This document shows, piece by piece, positions 37,958 through 46,522 of a DNA stretch of 64,000 bases. Numbering within the stretch: position 1 is the stretch's first letter; each line of letters starts with the position of its first letter. The stretch covers positions 54,892-118,891 of the forward strand of contig JAGBEH010000006.1 of the NCBI GenBank assembly GCA_017937125.1. Reading direction: 5' to 3'. The DNA is from Alistipes sp. Lineage in GTDB: Bacteria; Bacteroidota; Bacteroidia; Bacteroidales; Rikenellaceae. The translations under genes and the position numbers were made by a program. A model generated the notes under the pieces. The model was not told the DNA's origin. It searched no databases and worked only from the letters and a program-made list of their open reading frames with translations.

Positions 37958-37965
37958 CAAAGTTA
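37958..37965 (-). promoter_or_regulatory. -7 promoter element of rlmN
   Basis: TAACTTTG on the minus strand, matching TAnnTTTG, 21 nt before the chosen ATG. Confidence 0.6.
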
Positions 37966-38091
37966 GGAACTATGGCCGTGAAAAGCAAACGCCGCGCCCT
38001 TCCGCGGCGAAACTGCGGACGCCCGCCGCGCAAAAAACCGTGCTTTTACCTTTTTTTGCGTCGCGGGCTGCGATTTTTAGAATATTATACT

Positions 38092-38099
38092 TATATTTG
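38092..38099 (+). promoter_or_regulatory. -7 promoter element of the TonB gene
   Basis: TATATTTG in an AT-rich context, 75 nt before the ATG of the TonB-family gene. Confidence 0.55.
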
Positions 38100-38174
38100 C
38101 AACTACATACACATGACGGGAGCAGCCCGCGGGGCTGTCCGGACGAGGACAACAATTAAAAACTTTTTAGATAA

Positions 38175-38858
38175 ATGGAACTTAAGAAATCACCTAAAGC
38201 AGACCTCTCGAACAAACGGGGTCTTATGCTTGAAATCGGTTTGGTAATTTCCCTCCTGTTGGTGATACTCGCCTTCTCGTACACTCCCACCGAGTACCGT
38301 ATCGAGAAGATGGAGCAGGCACACGGCCCCATCGAAGAGGAGATTACCGAAATTACGCGTCAGGACCAGAAGCCGCCCGAGCCTCCCAAGAAGACTCAGA
38401 TCACGGTTATCACCGATATTCTCAATATCGTGACCAACGACACGAAAATCACGACCGACGTCGATTTCGCCGAATTCTCGGAGGATGTGGAAATCGTACA
38501 GCAGGTAGCCGTTGCCGAGGAGGTAATCGAGGAGGACCAGCCGTTCGTGAAGGTAGAGAAGATGCCTTCGTTTATGGGCGGAGACCTTATGACATTCCGC
38601 AACTGGGTGCAGAGCAAGGTGCGTTATCCGCAAATCGCACAGGAGAACGGTATCTCGGGCCGCGTGCTGCTGTCGTTCGTCATAGAGAAAGACGGCACGC
38701 TGACCAACATTCAGGTTCTTCAGACTCCCGACCGTTCGCTTTCGGACGAAGCGGCACGAGTATTGAAGATGTCGCCCAAATGGACGGCAGGCAAACAGCG
38801 AAACCAGGCGGTGCGCGTGAAATACACGCTGCCGGTGGATTTCCGTATTCAGAATTGA
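38175..38858 (+). CDS. tonB: TonB-family energy-transducing protein
   Basis: A 227-residue protein with an N-terminal helix (LMLEIGLVISLLLVILAFSY), an acidic/proline-rich periplasmic linker (RQDQKPPEPPKKTQITV), and a C-terminal TonB domain: FRNWVQSKVRYPQIAQENG, SGRVLLSFVIEKDGTLTNIQ, then VLKMSPKWTAGKQRNQAVRV. It transmits the energy of the ExbB/ExbD motor to outer-membrane receptors. Single gene with its own terminator. Confidence 0.92.
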   Translation: MELKKSPKADLSNKRGLMLEIGLVISLLLVILAFSYTPTEYRIEKMEQAHGPIEEEITEITRQDQKPPEPPKKTQITVITDILNIVTNDTKITTDVDFAEFSEDVEIVQQVAVAEEVIEEDQPFVKVEKMPSFMGGDLMTFRNWVQSKVRYPQIAQENGISGRVLLSFVIEKDGTLTNIQVLQTPDRSLSDEAARVLKMSPKWTAGKQRNQAVRVKYTLPVDFRIQN

Positions 38859-38876
38859 TATTTGCCGCTATCGCAT

Positions 38877-38905
38877 AAAAGGGTATCGTAAAGGATACCC
38901 TTTTT
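38877..38905 (+). terminator. terminator of the TonB gene
   Basis: AAAAGGGTATC, 6-nt loop, GATACCCTTTT plus T: 11-bp stem starting 18 nt after the stop. Confidence 0.85.
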
Positions 38906-38934
38906 CGTAGCCGCAGCAAAACGAAACGACGACA

Positions 38935-40140
38935 ATGGCAGACAACAAACAGACGGACACGGCGACCGACACGCGTCAGCGCGCGATACTCGTAGCCGTA
39001 ATAAAGGACAACCAGGACCCGCGACAGACGGAGGAATATCTCGACGAGCTGGAATTTCTCGCCGAGACGGCTGACATCGCGACCGTACGTCGATTCACGC
39101 AGCGTCTGCCGCAACCGTCGTCGCGAATATACGTAGGGCCCGGCAAACTCGAAGAGATAGCCCGCTATTGCGAGGAGAACGAAATAGACGTAGCCGTATT
39201 CGACGACGAACTGTCGCCCTCGCAGACACGCAATATCGAAAAGGGGCTTCCCTGCCGCGTAATCGACCGCACGCGCCTTATACTCGACATATTTATGTCG
39301 CGGGCGCAGACGGCCTATGCCAAGACGCAGGTGCAGCTGGCGCAATACGAATATATGCTGCCGCGATTGGCAGGTATGTGGACGCACCTCGAACGTCAGA
39401 GGGGCGGCACGGGAACCCGAGGCGGAGCGGGCGAACGTGAGATAGAGACCGACCGACGCATAGTCCGCGACCGCATAGCGCGCCTGAAGGAGGAACTCAA
39501 AAAGATCGACCGCCAGATGTCGGTGCAACGTTCGAACCGCGGCTCGCTGGTACGCGTAGCCTTGGTAGGCTACACCAACGTCGGCAAATCGACGCTTATG
39601 AACCTCATATCCAAAAGCGAGGTCTTCGCCGAGAACAAGCTCTTCGCGACGCTCGACACCACGGTGCGCAAGGTGGTCTTCGACAATCTGCCGTTTCTGA
39701 TGTCGGACACCGTGGGATTCATCCGCAAACTGCCCACGCAGCTTATCGAGTCGTTCAAATCGACGCTCGACGAGGTGCGCGAAGCCGACCTGCTGCTGCA
39801 CGTGGTGGATATTTCGCATCCGCAGTTCGAGGAGCAGATAGCCGTCGTGCGGCAGACGCTGCGCGAGATCGGGGCGGCGGACAAACCCGTATTCTTAGTC
39901 TTCAACAAAATCGACGCCTATACCTATATTAAGAAAGAGGAGGACGACCTGACCCCCGCAACGCGCGAGAACATGTCGCTCGAAGAGCTTAAAAGCAGTT
40001 GGATAGCCAAAGAGAACACCCCCTGCATCTTCATCTCGGCCGTCGAGCGGCTGAATATCGACAAACTGCGCAATGATCTCTACGGAATGGTGCGCGAGAT
40101 ACACTCGGGGCGCTATCCGTTCAACAACTTCCTGTACTGA
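38935..40140 (+). CDS. hflX: GTPase HflX
   Basis: A 401-residue ribosome-associated GTPase with an N-terminal HflX domain (NPRDPRQTEE-like opening, RRFTQRLPQPSSRIYVGPGK, then VAVFDDELSPSQTRN), the glycine-rich hinge RGGTGTRGGAGEREIETDRR, and a G domain with G1 LVGYTNVGKSTLMN, DTVGFIRKLP and NKIDAY. It splits stalled 70S ribosomes. Followed by upp after 23 nt. Confidence 0.96.
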   Translation: MADNKQTDTATDTRQRAILVAVIKDNQDPRQTEEYLDELEFLAETADIATVRRFTQRLPQPSSRIYVGPGKLEEIARYCEENEIDVAVFDDELSPSQTRNIEKGLPCRVIDRTRLILDIFMSRAQTAYAKTQVQLAQYEYMLPRLAGMWTHLERQRGGTGTRGGAGEREIETDRRIVRDRIARLKEELKKIDRQMSVQRSNRGSLVRVALVGYTNVGKSTLMNLISKSEVFAENKLFATLDTTVRKVVFDNLPFLMSDTVGFIRKLPTQLIESFKSTLDEVREADLLLHVVDISHPQFEEQIAVVRQTLREIGAADKPVFLVFNKIDAYTYIKKEEDDLTPATRENMSLEELKSSWIAKENTPCIFISAVERLNIDKLRNDLYGMVREIHSGRYPFNNFLY

Positions 40141-40163
40141 CGCAAACCAAAACACATACCACT

Positions 40164-40817
40164 ATGTTGCATATTCTGAATCGGGAAAACACCCTGCTCA
40201 ACAAATTCATCGCCGAGATACGCGACAGCGAAATCCAAAAAGATTCGATGCGGTTCCGCCGAAATATGGAACGCATAGGCGAAATCACGGCCTATGAAAT
40301 TTCGAAAACGCTGAACTACACTCCCCGCACGGTCGAGACGCCTCTGGGAGAAGCGACGGTAAACGTCATCGACGACCGAATCGTCATCGCAACGATATTG
40401 AGAGCGGGTCTGCCTTTCCATCAGGGATTTCTGAACTACTTCGACGACGCGCAGAACGCCTTCGTTTCGGCATATCGCAAGAGCACGAAGGACGGCAAGT
40501 TCACGGTCAAGGTCGAGTACATATCCTGCGGCGATCTGGAGGGTAAGACGCTTCTGCTCGTAGACCCTATGCTGGCTACGGGTTCATCGCTCGTTCTGGC
40601 TTACGAAGCGCTTTGCGAGCGCGGCGGACAGCCTGCGCACACGCATATAGCATCGGTCATCGCCAGCGAACAGGGCGTGGATTACGCACAGCGCCACCTG
40701 CCGCAGAGCACGACCACGATATGGTGCGCCGCCGTAGACGAGGAGCTGACATCGCGCTCGTACATAGTTCCGGGCATAGGCGACGCAGGCGATCTGGCCT
40801 ACGGCGAAAAGTTGTAG
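40164..40817 (+). CDS. upp: uracil phosphoribosyltransferase
   Basis: A 217-residue enzyme making UMP from uracil and PRPP. Key regions: ILRAGLPFHQGFLNYF, the PRPP loop VDPMLATGSSLVLAYEAL, and the C-terminal YIVPGIGDAGDLAYGEKL uracil-binding loop. Length matches the family. Terminator at 40861-40894. Confidence 0.96.
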   Translation: MLHILNRENTLLNKFIAEIRDSEIQKDSMRFRRNMERIGEITAYEISKTLNYTPRTVETPLGEATVNVIDDRIVIATILRAGLPFHQGFLNYFDDAQNAFVSAYRKSTKDGKFTVKVEYISCGDLEGKTLLLVDPMLATGSSLVLAYEALCERGGQPAHTHIASVIASEQGVDYAQRHLPQSTTTIWCAAVDEELTSRSYIVPGIGDAGDLAYGEKL

Positions 40818-40860
40818 CCCCGACAATCGGAAAAGTCCCGTAAAGATTCGGATATCGTTC

Positions 40861-40894
40861 GCTGCCGCTCCATTCAGGGCGGCAGCCGTTTTTT
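40861..40894 (+). terminator. terminator of hflX-upp
   Basis: GCTGCCGC, 10-nt loop, GCGGCAGC, then CGTTTTTT: 8-bp GC stem and T run 43 nt after upp. The remaining 220 nt to 41118 show nothing convincing. Confidence 0.75.
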
Positions 40895-41118
40895 CTCGGG
40901 CACCTGCGCAACCCGCCGCATCTCCCGCCATTCACCGTACGTCCCGTCTCTCAGCAACGCCCGTCGGATGCCGTCCGCGTATTATGCGCGTATGTATATC
41001 ACGCATAACACACGACCGTCTGCGACCCGCATATCCAGTTTTACATCTCCGCCCCGTTCAACCCGCCGCATAAAATGCGTCGGGGCTTCGTGAAGCGACG
41101 GCCGCTCCGAGCCTGCCG

Positions 41119-41466
41119 CTATTCGGATCGGATCTCGAACCATGTCTGACAAAATACGTACTCTCTCAACTCCTCGCGAGTAGCCAATCGGCAAAATCTG
41201 TAGTCATCGGGCAATTTATGCCACAGCACGAAATCGCACAATGCACCCTCGCTGCTGGATTCGAGATAAACATCTGTCCCGACACGCTTGTCGAACATTC
41301 CCCACAGGGAACTTTTCCGCGGACAACGGACATTGCTGCGATGAAACAGATAGACCTCGCCCATAAGAAATTCGAACGTATCGATTTCATACCCGAAGGA
41401 TGATTTGCAGGGAAGTCTTTTCCCTCTGTCGATGATCGGCGGCCTGCGCATTCCAATGTTTTTCAT
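41119..41466 (-). CDS. hypothetical protein, 115 aa
   Basis: A 115-residue, soluble-looking protein without signal peptide: MKNIGMRRPPIIDRGKRLPC, then KSSFGYEIDTFEFLMGEVYL and DYRFCRLATREELREYVFCQ. The pattern of Trp/Tyr-rich strands suggests a small alpha/beta domain. Four Cys (three evenly spread) might bind metal, but no clear motif stands out. It lies alone between upp and the integrated element. Function unknown; moderate confidence that it is a gene, because the reading frame is clean and codon use plausible. Confidence 0.55.
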   Translation of the reverse strand: MKNIGMRRPPIIDRGKRLPCKSSFGYEIDTFEFLMGEVYLFHRSNVRCPRKSSLWGMFDKRVGTDVYLESSSEGALCDFVLWHKLPDDYRFCRLATREELREYVFCQTWFEIRSE

Positions 41467-41521
41467 TTCGGCATTTATTTTGAAAGGGTTATTTCAAAAA
41501 TGCGCGGCGCCACCGTTGTGA

Positions 41522-41619
41522 GATATCAAAGGCTGAATTTTTCAACATCATAACGGTCAAGAGCCGCGCATAACGCGTCTTGACTGTTTATCTGTTGATT
41601 TGTTTCAGCCTTTGATATC
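41522..41619. repeat. 98-bp nested palindrome
   Basis: Outer arms GATATCAAAGGCTGAA (41522-41537) and TTCAGCCTTTGATATC (41604-41619) are perfect 16-bp inverted repeats. Inside are a second pair (CAACA/TGTTG) and a third GTCAAGA/TCTTGAC around GCG-CATAA-CGC. It could be a MITE, a structured RNA or a fold-dependent DNA site. It lies 230 nt left of the integrated element. Confidence 0.65.
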
Positions 41620-41776
41620 GATAAACAGCAGAGTATATCGGTTATTTCTCTATCCAAAATTAGCAATTACATACATTATTGCAAAAATATCTGACGATTT
41701 TTTTACATTCGGGAGCATCAGATTATCATTTTTTCAAAAAAAAAATGTCCATACATCCCCGCCCGCGAATGCCGAC

Positions 41777-41816
41777 AAAAAAAATGCGGATGTCTGACAA
41801 ACAGCCGACATCCGCA
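41777..41816 (-). terminator. original tRNA-Thr terminator, displaced by the integrated element
   Basis: On the minus strand TGCGGATGTC, 12-nt loop, GACATCCGCA, then a T run of 8. It sits just beyond the 3' tRNA fragment at 41848-41917. The intact tRNA-Thr is now 13 kb away. Confidence 0.78.
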
Positions 41817-41847
41817 CTTACTTCGATTCTCCGAAGCACACTTCGAT

Positions 41848-41917
41848 TTTTCGAGCCGAATCCGAGACTTGAACTCGGGACCCCTTCATTACGAGTGAAG
41901 TGCTCTACCACTGAGCT
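41848..41917 (-). repeat. attachment-site direct repeat, distal copy (3' tRNA-Thr fragment)
   Basis: 70 bp identical to 54762-54831: from TTTTCGAGCC through the T-arm, anticodon arm (loop CTCGTAA) and most of the D-arm of tRNA-Thr. The 5' acceptor strand is missing, so this copy is not a functional tRNA; it is the original 3' part displaced by integration. Confidence 0.92.
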
Positions 41918-41979
41918 GTTTTTATAAGCGATAGTAAATCAGCGCTTTATTGATGTTTCATTATCTTCTCCTACTCGTT

Positions 41980-41999
41980 ATGGGAAGTCTATGGGAAAT
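41980..41999 (+). repeat. arm-type repeat, left end
   Basis: ATGGGAAGTCTATGGGAAAT, identical to 54655-54674 at the other end. It lies 63 nt inside the left att repeat. Likely recombinase arm sites. Confidence 0.7.
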
Positions 42000-42325
42000 T
42001 TTGCCACCACCTGCAAGTGAATAAAATGTGTTATAAGTTTCTAAATTTCACTATGTTATCTTTCTGATTACCCATAGTCCAAAGTAGAGTGAATTTCCAT
42101 AAGTGCATAATCTTTTAATGGTGAATGAATTAAGTTGATTGTGAGAGGCTGGACGACCCCTTCATCTATTTCTAAAAAACAGAGGACAAACATTGCAAAA
42201 GGGGTATATTTAAGACCCCTTTGCAAAGTCTGTCCTTGTATCTGTTGAGAAAAACGCGTGGGCAAAATTTTCCCCTCCTCCCTGCTCTCTCCTTTTAAGA
42301 ATGTTGTGTTGCTTTTGTTTCTATA

Positions 42326-42356
42326 AAGAAAAATCCTCGACCGTTTGGCCGAGGAT
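42326..42356 (-). terminator. terminator of the 42.4-47.7 kb cargo operon
   Basis: On the minus strand ATCCTCGGCC, loop, GGTCGAGGAT, then TTTTTC; one internal mismatch. It lies 36 nt beyond the last cargo gene. The remaining 41918-42325 shows no gene. Confidence 0.75.
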
Positions 42357-42391
42357 ATATCTTGTTATATGAACTGCTATAAAATGTAGTT

Positions 42392-42964
42392 TTACCATAA
42401 TTTATTTTCGGGATGCTCCTCTATTATGGACACAATCTCCTCTTTTGTAAATTCGGAATCCTCTTCGATAATTTTTACTCCTCGTACTTGATAATCTACA
42501 ACGGTTTCAGTATTTGCATCTACGTAACTATAAATCCAAGTATTAAAAATTTTGTTCGGAGCATCTAAAAAAACGAAATAAATAAACATACCACCACCAA
42601 TGAATGGCTCTGCGTTAAATATTGCAAATTTCCCCTTTAACGCAAATTTATAGGGCTCTAAAACTTCATCTTTAATTTCCCCTTTGTAACACGCATCAAT
42701 GTACGTGCGTAAAGTACGAAAATAATCATTGTCGAACCAATCTTTTTCTGTCCAGTTTCCGAAACGGATGTCATTCAATGATTTTCCACCTACAATGTTC
42801 ATGGAATCTGGTAATATCTCAATATCGGTTTCTTCTGTAATATGCTCTGCTGTAGAATCGGTTGCCCCTGTTTCGATAGATTGTGTAGTTGCTACTTGTT
42901 GGGAGTGTCGATTTCCACACCCAACAATCAGTAAGGCAAATATGGGGAGTAGGTAGATTTTCAT
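42392..42964 (-). CDS. island lipoprotein of unknown function
   Basis: A 190-residue lipoprotein: MKIYLLPIFALLIVGCGNRH with lipobox IVGC. A Thr/Ser/Glu-rich linker is followed by a compact alpha/beta domain (IRFGNWTEKDWFDNDYFRTL, FIGGGMFIYFVFLDAPNKIF, then DYQVRGVKII). The last 20 residues are acidic (KEEIVSIIEEHPENKLW). No family recognised. Last gene of the minus-strand cargo operon, 12 nt after the next upstream gene; AT-rich codon use unlike the host. Confidence 0.7.
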   Translation of the reverse strand: MKIYLLPIFALLIVGCGNRHSQQVATTQSIETGATDSTAEHITEETDIEILPDSMNIVGGKSLNDIRFGNWTEKDWFDNDYFRTLRTYIDACYKGEIKDEVLEPYKFALKGKFAIFNAEPFIGGGMFIYFVFLDAPNKIFNTWIYSYVDANTETVVDYQVRGVKIIEEDSEFTKEEIVSIIEEHPENKLW

Positions 42965-42976
42965 AAAAAGTTATTT

Positions 42977-43354
42977 TTAATAAGCCAACGGGCTATTATT
43001 GATAGATTCATTTATATGATATAACGTATCTTTAATTGTTCTATTTAGTCCACGATAATTGATGGCAGATTTATGTTCATTTAAAACTGCTCCTGTAACA
43101 TTTCTTTGACGATAGCCAATTAGCCCTATCCCTAGTCCCAAGAGAAGACTCAACAATAAGTAGGGCCACCCATATCGAAGAACTTTCTTATCGGACGGAA
43201 CGTAGTATATGTTAGTAGGCATAAATCCCATACCGATAGCCCCTCCCAATGGTAGCATATTTACATATTGAAACTGTACAAATCTTCCACCTTTTCTTAT
43301 ATCCGTCAGAATTGCTTCATCTGTCGTAAATCGAGTTTTAAATATCTTTTGCAT
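42977..43354 (-). CDS. island membrane protein, 125 aa
   Basis: A 125-residue protein with a soluble N-terminus (FKTRFTTDEAILTDIRKGGR), a Gly-rich segment QYVNMLPLGGAIGMGFMPTN, and one strong membrane helix (YGWPYLLLSLLLGLGIGLIG) followed by a basic tail. Function unknown. Between the TPR-retropepsin gene (183 nt upstream) and the lipoprotein gene. Confidence 0.62.
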   Translation of the reverse strand: MQKIFKTRFTTDEAILTDIRKGGRFVQFQYVNMLPLGGAIGMGFMPTNIYYVPSDKKVLRYGWPYLLLSLLLGLGIGLIGYRQRNVTGAVLNEHKSAINYRGLNRTIKDTLYHINESINNSPLAY

Positions 43355-43537
43355 ATTATTGTATGTTATGAGTTTCTCTAATCTTATTTTATAATGTGGG
43401 TTAAATCATTTAAAGGATAGTGTGACACATTTTGCAAAAATCTCTTTTATATAGCCTGTGAAAATTATGTCACCAACGAACCAATAAACTTACTCCAACG
43501 AATCGTCCAATTGGAGAAATTCTATATGTCCTTTATT

Positions 43538-45604
43538 TTACTTTTGTTTGATAATTAATTTTGAATTGATATTGTCAATAGTAACCGTCCCGAAACGTTC
43601 CAAAACAGTCTGACCGAGTAATAGCGGAGCCTGCTGATTGTGGACAACCGAAGCATCAACATTACGCAGAATGGCATCACCAATCTTGATTTCACGCAGA
43701 CGGATTGTCGTACCCTCGTGAATCTCGCCAGTTGCTACGCTGTAATATTCTTTGCCCTTAATATCATCTGATTTTAAATAGCCATTTTTAAGCATAAAAT
43801 TAGCTTCCACCGAGGAGATTGTAACCGTACTTGCTCCCGTATCGAAACAGAATTTTAAAGGCAATTCATTAATCGTACAGGGTATTTCATAAAGTCCGCT
43901 ATGCATCTTTTTCATCTGTATCTCGGAAACCGTTTCAATCTTATCCTTTGCCTGTTCATCATCGGCTTCTATTCGGATAGGTTTTGCCTTATATTCCTCA
44001 ATAAGGCGCTTAAATTCGGGCAACTTTCGAATTGCATCCATATCGTCATCATGCTCGATATGTGCAAACGAGCGATAACCATTTTCAAAGGCTTTGCGAA
44101 GTGCCGCAACAGATTCGTCCAATCGTCCCATGCGTGCCAACAGGCATGCTTTATCGTAAAGGCCACCGCTTTCTATTGAATCAACAGCAATGATTTTATC
44201 CATCCATTCGAGGGCTTCAGCCTCCCGTCCTAAAAAGTGGAGAGCATATTGGCGGCAACTGCCACTTCGAACAACGGTATCTTGGCTTATTACCTCATTG
44301 AAATCAGCATTGGCTTTCTCTTTTTCTCCACGTTTCAAATACAATTCACCTCGCTGCAAGAAAATATAAGGATAACTTTTATCGACGTCAATCCCTGCAT
44401 TGTAATCTTTCATTGCGGATTCTTCGTCTCCAGATAACTCGTAACTCCAGCCTCGGCCATAATAAGGATATGCACTCATTGGATCAAGCTCCATATATGT
44501 AGTGTAATCTATAATGGCATTTTTATAATCGCCGCCTATTCGGTAGTAATCGGCTCTACGACCAATTAGAAAGGGTAAGTAGTTTTTATCCTTTTCTACT
44601 AGTTCAATACTTCTGGTCATATCGGCAACAGCTCGTTCCATATTGCCGATTTCATTATAACAGTTGGCGCGATAATAAAGGATTTGAGGCGATATGCCGA
44701 ACTCTTTCTCTATGTCATCGTAAGCCTTAATCGCCCCTATATAATCATGCCCCAATTCATAGATAGTTGTGCGTAACATTTTCCAACCGTAGTTATCGTT
44801 TTCATAAGCAATTTTTGCATTGACCTGTGCCAAAGCATAACTCAAATGCTTCTTGAAAATCGGATTCGTCAGTTCCAAACTCGGATTGTCCGATTTATCG
44901 AAATAAGCAATAGCATCATCAATCGCCTTGTCCACCTCGTCCGTCTTATCATAAATCTGCATTCGAAACCGATAAACTTCGTCGTAATCAGCATCATATT
45001 TCTCACACTCATTGACTAATATCAATGCCTTGTCGTATTCGCCTCGTTCTATCATATTACGAACCAGCCCAATCATAGCTACTTGGTCTGCTTCATTATG
45101 CTTCAGCATTAAGCGGTAATCCGTATCGGCTGCATCATAATTTTTTAAATCGAAGTATACCTGTGCTCGCTGATAAAGAATATCGTGAATCTGATCAGGA
45201 GCTTCTTTCAAGACAAGTTTATAGGCCATGTCATAATCGCCTAATGCCTTTTGAGGCTCTTTCATAGTTTCGTAAATACCAGCCCGCAAACGATAAATCG
45301 CATACTTGGGGAATGCTCCTTTTTTATGATAAAATCTCAACGCCTTGTTTATCTCGGACAACGCCATGCCGTATTTTCCTTGGTTCTTATAAATAGCTGC
45401 TTTTAGCATAGACACATCGGAATCTTGAGGTGTCTCTTTGAGTTGTAGGTCAAGATATTTCATCGCCTCCTCTTCATTACCGTCATTATCCAAAATTTCA
45501 ATGGCCTTTTTCAGATTGTAGTAATCCGACTGTTGTTGCTTTTGTGCATGGCTGCTGTATATTCCTAAACACAGCATCAAAAAGATAAGTAGATAATTTT
45601 TCAT
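43538..45604 (-). CDS. secreted TPR protein with C-terminal retropepsin-like aspartyl protease domain
   Basis: A 688-residue protein. A signal peptide (MKNYLLIFLMLCLGIYSSHA) is followed by about 12-14 tetratricopeptide repeats (roughly 30-540), for example YPYYGRGWSYELSGDEESAM. The C-terminal aspartyl protease domain of retroviral type has catalytic Asp588 in FCFDTGASTVTISS and the flap/closing motif LLLGQTVLERFGTV. It is exported, so it should act outside the inner membrane, perhaps assembled on TPR partners and processing a co-encoded protein (inference). Only one Asp is present, so it needs to dimerise as retropepsins do. Confidence 0.85.
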   Translation of the reverse strand: MKNYLLIFLMLCLGIYSSHAQKQQQSDYYNLKKAIEILDNDGNEEEAMKYLDLQLKETPQDSDVSMLKAAIYKNQGKYGMALSEINKALRFYHKKGAFPKYAIYRLRAGIYETMKEPQKALGDYDMAYKLVLKEAPDQIHDILYQRAQVYFDLKNYDAADTDYRLMLKHNEADQVAMIGLVRNMIERGEYDKALILVNECEKYDADYDEVYRFRMQIYDKTDEVDKAIDDAIAYFDKSDNPSLELTNPIFKKHLSYALAQVNAKIAYENDNYGWKMLRTTIYELGHDYIGAIKAYDDIEKEFGISPQILYYRANCYNEIGNMERAVADMTRSIELVEKDKNYLPFLIGRRADYYRIGGDYKNAIIDYTTYMELDPMSAYPYYGRGWSYELSGDEESAMKDYNAGIDVDKSYPYIFLQRGELYLKRGEKEKANADFNEVISQDTVVRSGSCRQYALHFLGREAEALEWMDKIIAVDSIESGGLYDKACLLARMGRLDESVAALRKAFENGYRSFAHIEHDDDMDAIRKLPEFKRLIEEYKAKPIRIEADDEQAKDKIETVSEIQMKKMHSGLYEIPCTINELPLKFCFDTGASTVTISSVEANFMLKNGYLKSDDIKGKEYYSVATGEIHEGTTIRLREIKIGDAILRNVDASVVHNQQAPLLLGQTVLERFGTVTIDNINSKLIIKQK

Positions 45605-45622
45605 TTGTCTTAAATATTTTGA

Positions 45623-46162
45623 TTATTGATTTTCCAAAGCGGAAAGTGTAGTCCCAAGAACCTCTCGTGCGTATTCATCCATTGTTTTCCAATAAAATTG
45701 CAAAAGTTCCTTTTGAGATTTCAAGCCTTCCCGCATCAATTGAATTCCTCGGTTATAATTTTTTCGGTTGAAAAGTTCCGCTCCCACGAGGCCTTTTGCC
45801 AATAAAATCAATTCACTATTCTGGGAGATTGCTGGATTTATTAAAAAATCCATCCCTATCGACATTAATTTATTTCTACTTTCCTTGTCGCTTTTCCAGC
45901 CATAGTATACAATTAGACCACATTGAGCATCAATATATTTTTGATCTGCGCTTCTTTGCAACCAATACAAACCCTCTTTTTCATTTTTGAGGACACCAAC
46001 ACCCGCCATATACATAGTTCCCAATCGTTCTTGACAATAGGCATCACCCAACCGCGCACCTTTTTCAAACCAATAAGCGGCTTGCAAGTCATCTTTGGAA
46101 AGCCCTTGCATCCCGTATTTATAAGCCTCCGCCACCATGCCTATCGCTTGAATGTTATTCAA
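45623..46162 (-). CDS. Sel1-repeat protein, C-terminal part (TTG start)
   Basis: A 179-residue reading frame with Sel1 repeats (DDLQAAYWFEKGARLGDAYC, NEKEGLYWLQRSADQKYIDA) but no signal peptide and only a TTG start, which overlaps the preceding stop in TTGA. The preceding frame ends mid-repeat (EAKALEYARKADR), and this one continues NNIQAIGMVAEAY. The two are most simply one gene split by a -1 shift, or a re-initiation pair. Sel1 repeats form protein-binding superhelices. Confidence 0.6.
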   Translation of the reverse strand: MNNIQAIGMVAEAYKYGMQGLSKDDLQAAYWFEKGARLGDAYCQERLGTMYMAGVGVLKNEKEGLYWLQRSADQKYIDAQCGLIVYYGWKSDKESRNKLMSIGMDFLINPAISQNSELILLAKGLVGAELFNRKNYNRGIQLMREGLKSQKELLQFYWKTMDEYAREVLGTTLSALENQ

Positions 46163-46509
46163 CGATCCGCCTTTCGTGCATACTCCAGCGCTTTGGCTTC
46201 ATTCACGGGAAACCCGTAGTCACCGATGAAATACAGTTGAGCAATTACGCATAGAGCCTCAGAATGATTATTTTCTGCTGCTTTTTCAATCCAATACTTA
46301 AATTTCCCATTATCGGGAACGACATCTGTATAATATAAAGCCAACATAAATTGGGTATCAGTATCTCCATTATTGGCTGTTTGTAGCGCACTCTCTATAT
46401 TAAATGTTTCCCAATATGATTGAGGTATTTCTATAAAAGTATTTTGAGCATCAACCGAAATTGAGCATAGCACCCCAAAACAAAATAAGACAGTTCTTTT
46501 CATGACCAT
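46159..46509 (-). CDS. Sel1-repeat protein, N-terminal part with signal peptide
   Basis: A 116-residue frame starting MVMKRTVLFCFGVLCSISVDA, a Sec signal, then Sel1-like repeats (DTQFMLALYYTDVVPDNGKF, NHSEALCVIAQLYFIGDYGF). It ends within a repeat at TGA, and the downstream frame at 45623-46162 supplies the missing repeats. Either the gene is frame-shifted (pseudogene) or the two polypeptides are made by coupled re-initiation. Confidence 0.6.
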   Translation of the reverse strand: MVMKRTVLFCFGVLCSISVDAQNTFIEIPQSYWETFNIESALQTANNGDTDTQFMLALYYTDVVPDNGKFKYWIEKAAENNHSEALCVIAQLYFIGDYGFPVNEAKALEYARKADR

Positions 46510-46522
46510 TTCCCATTAACAT

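Noticed and set aside
41600-41797. Plus-strand 65-residue gene left of the island
   Set aside because: AT-rich junk composition, no promoter, and it overlaps the nested palindrome and the tRNA terminator.
41848-41917. Second tRNA-Thr gene
   Set aside because: The 5' acceptor strand is missing (AAAAAC instead of GCCGAATT), so no cloverleaf can form.
42068-42265. Minus-strand 65-residue frame at the left island end
   Set aside because: No promoter or homology cue, and it lies beyond the cargo operon terminator.
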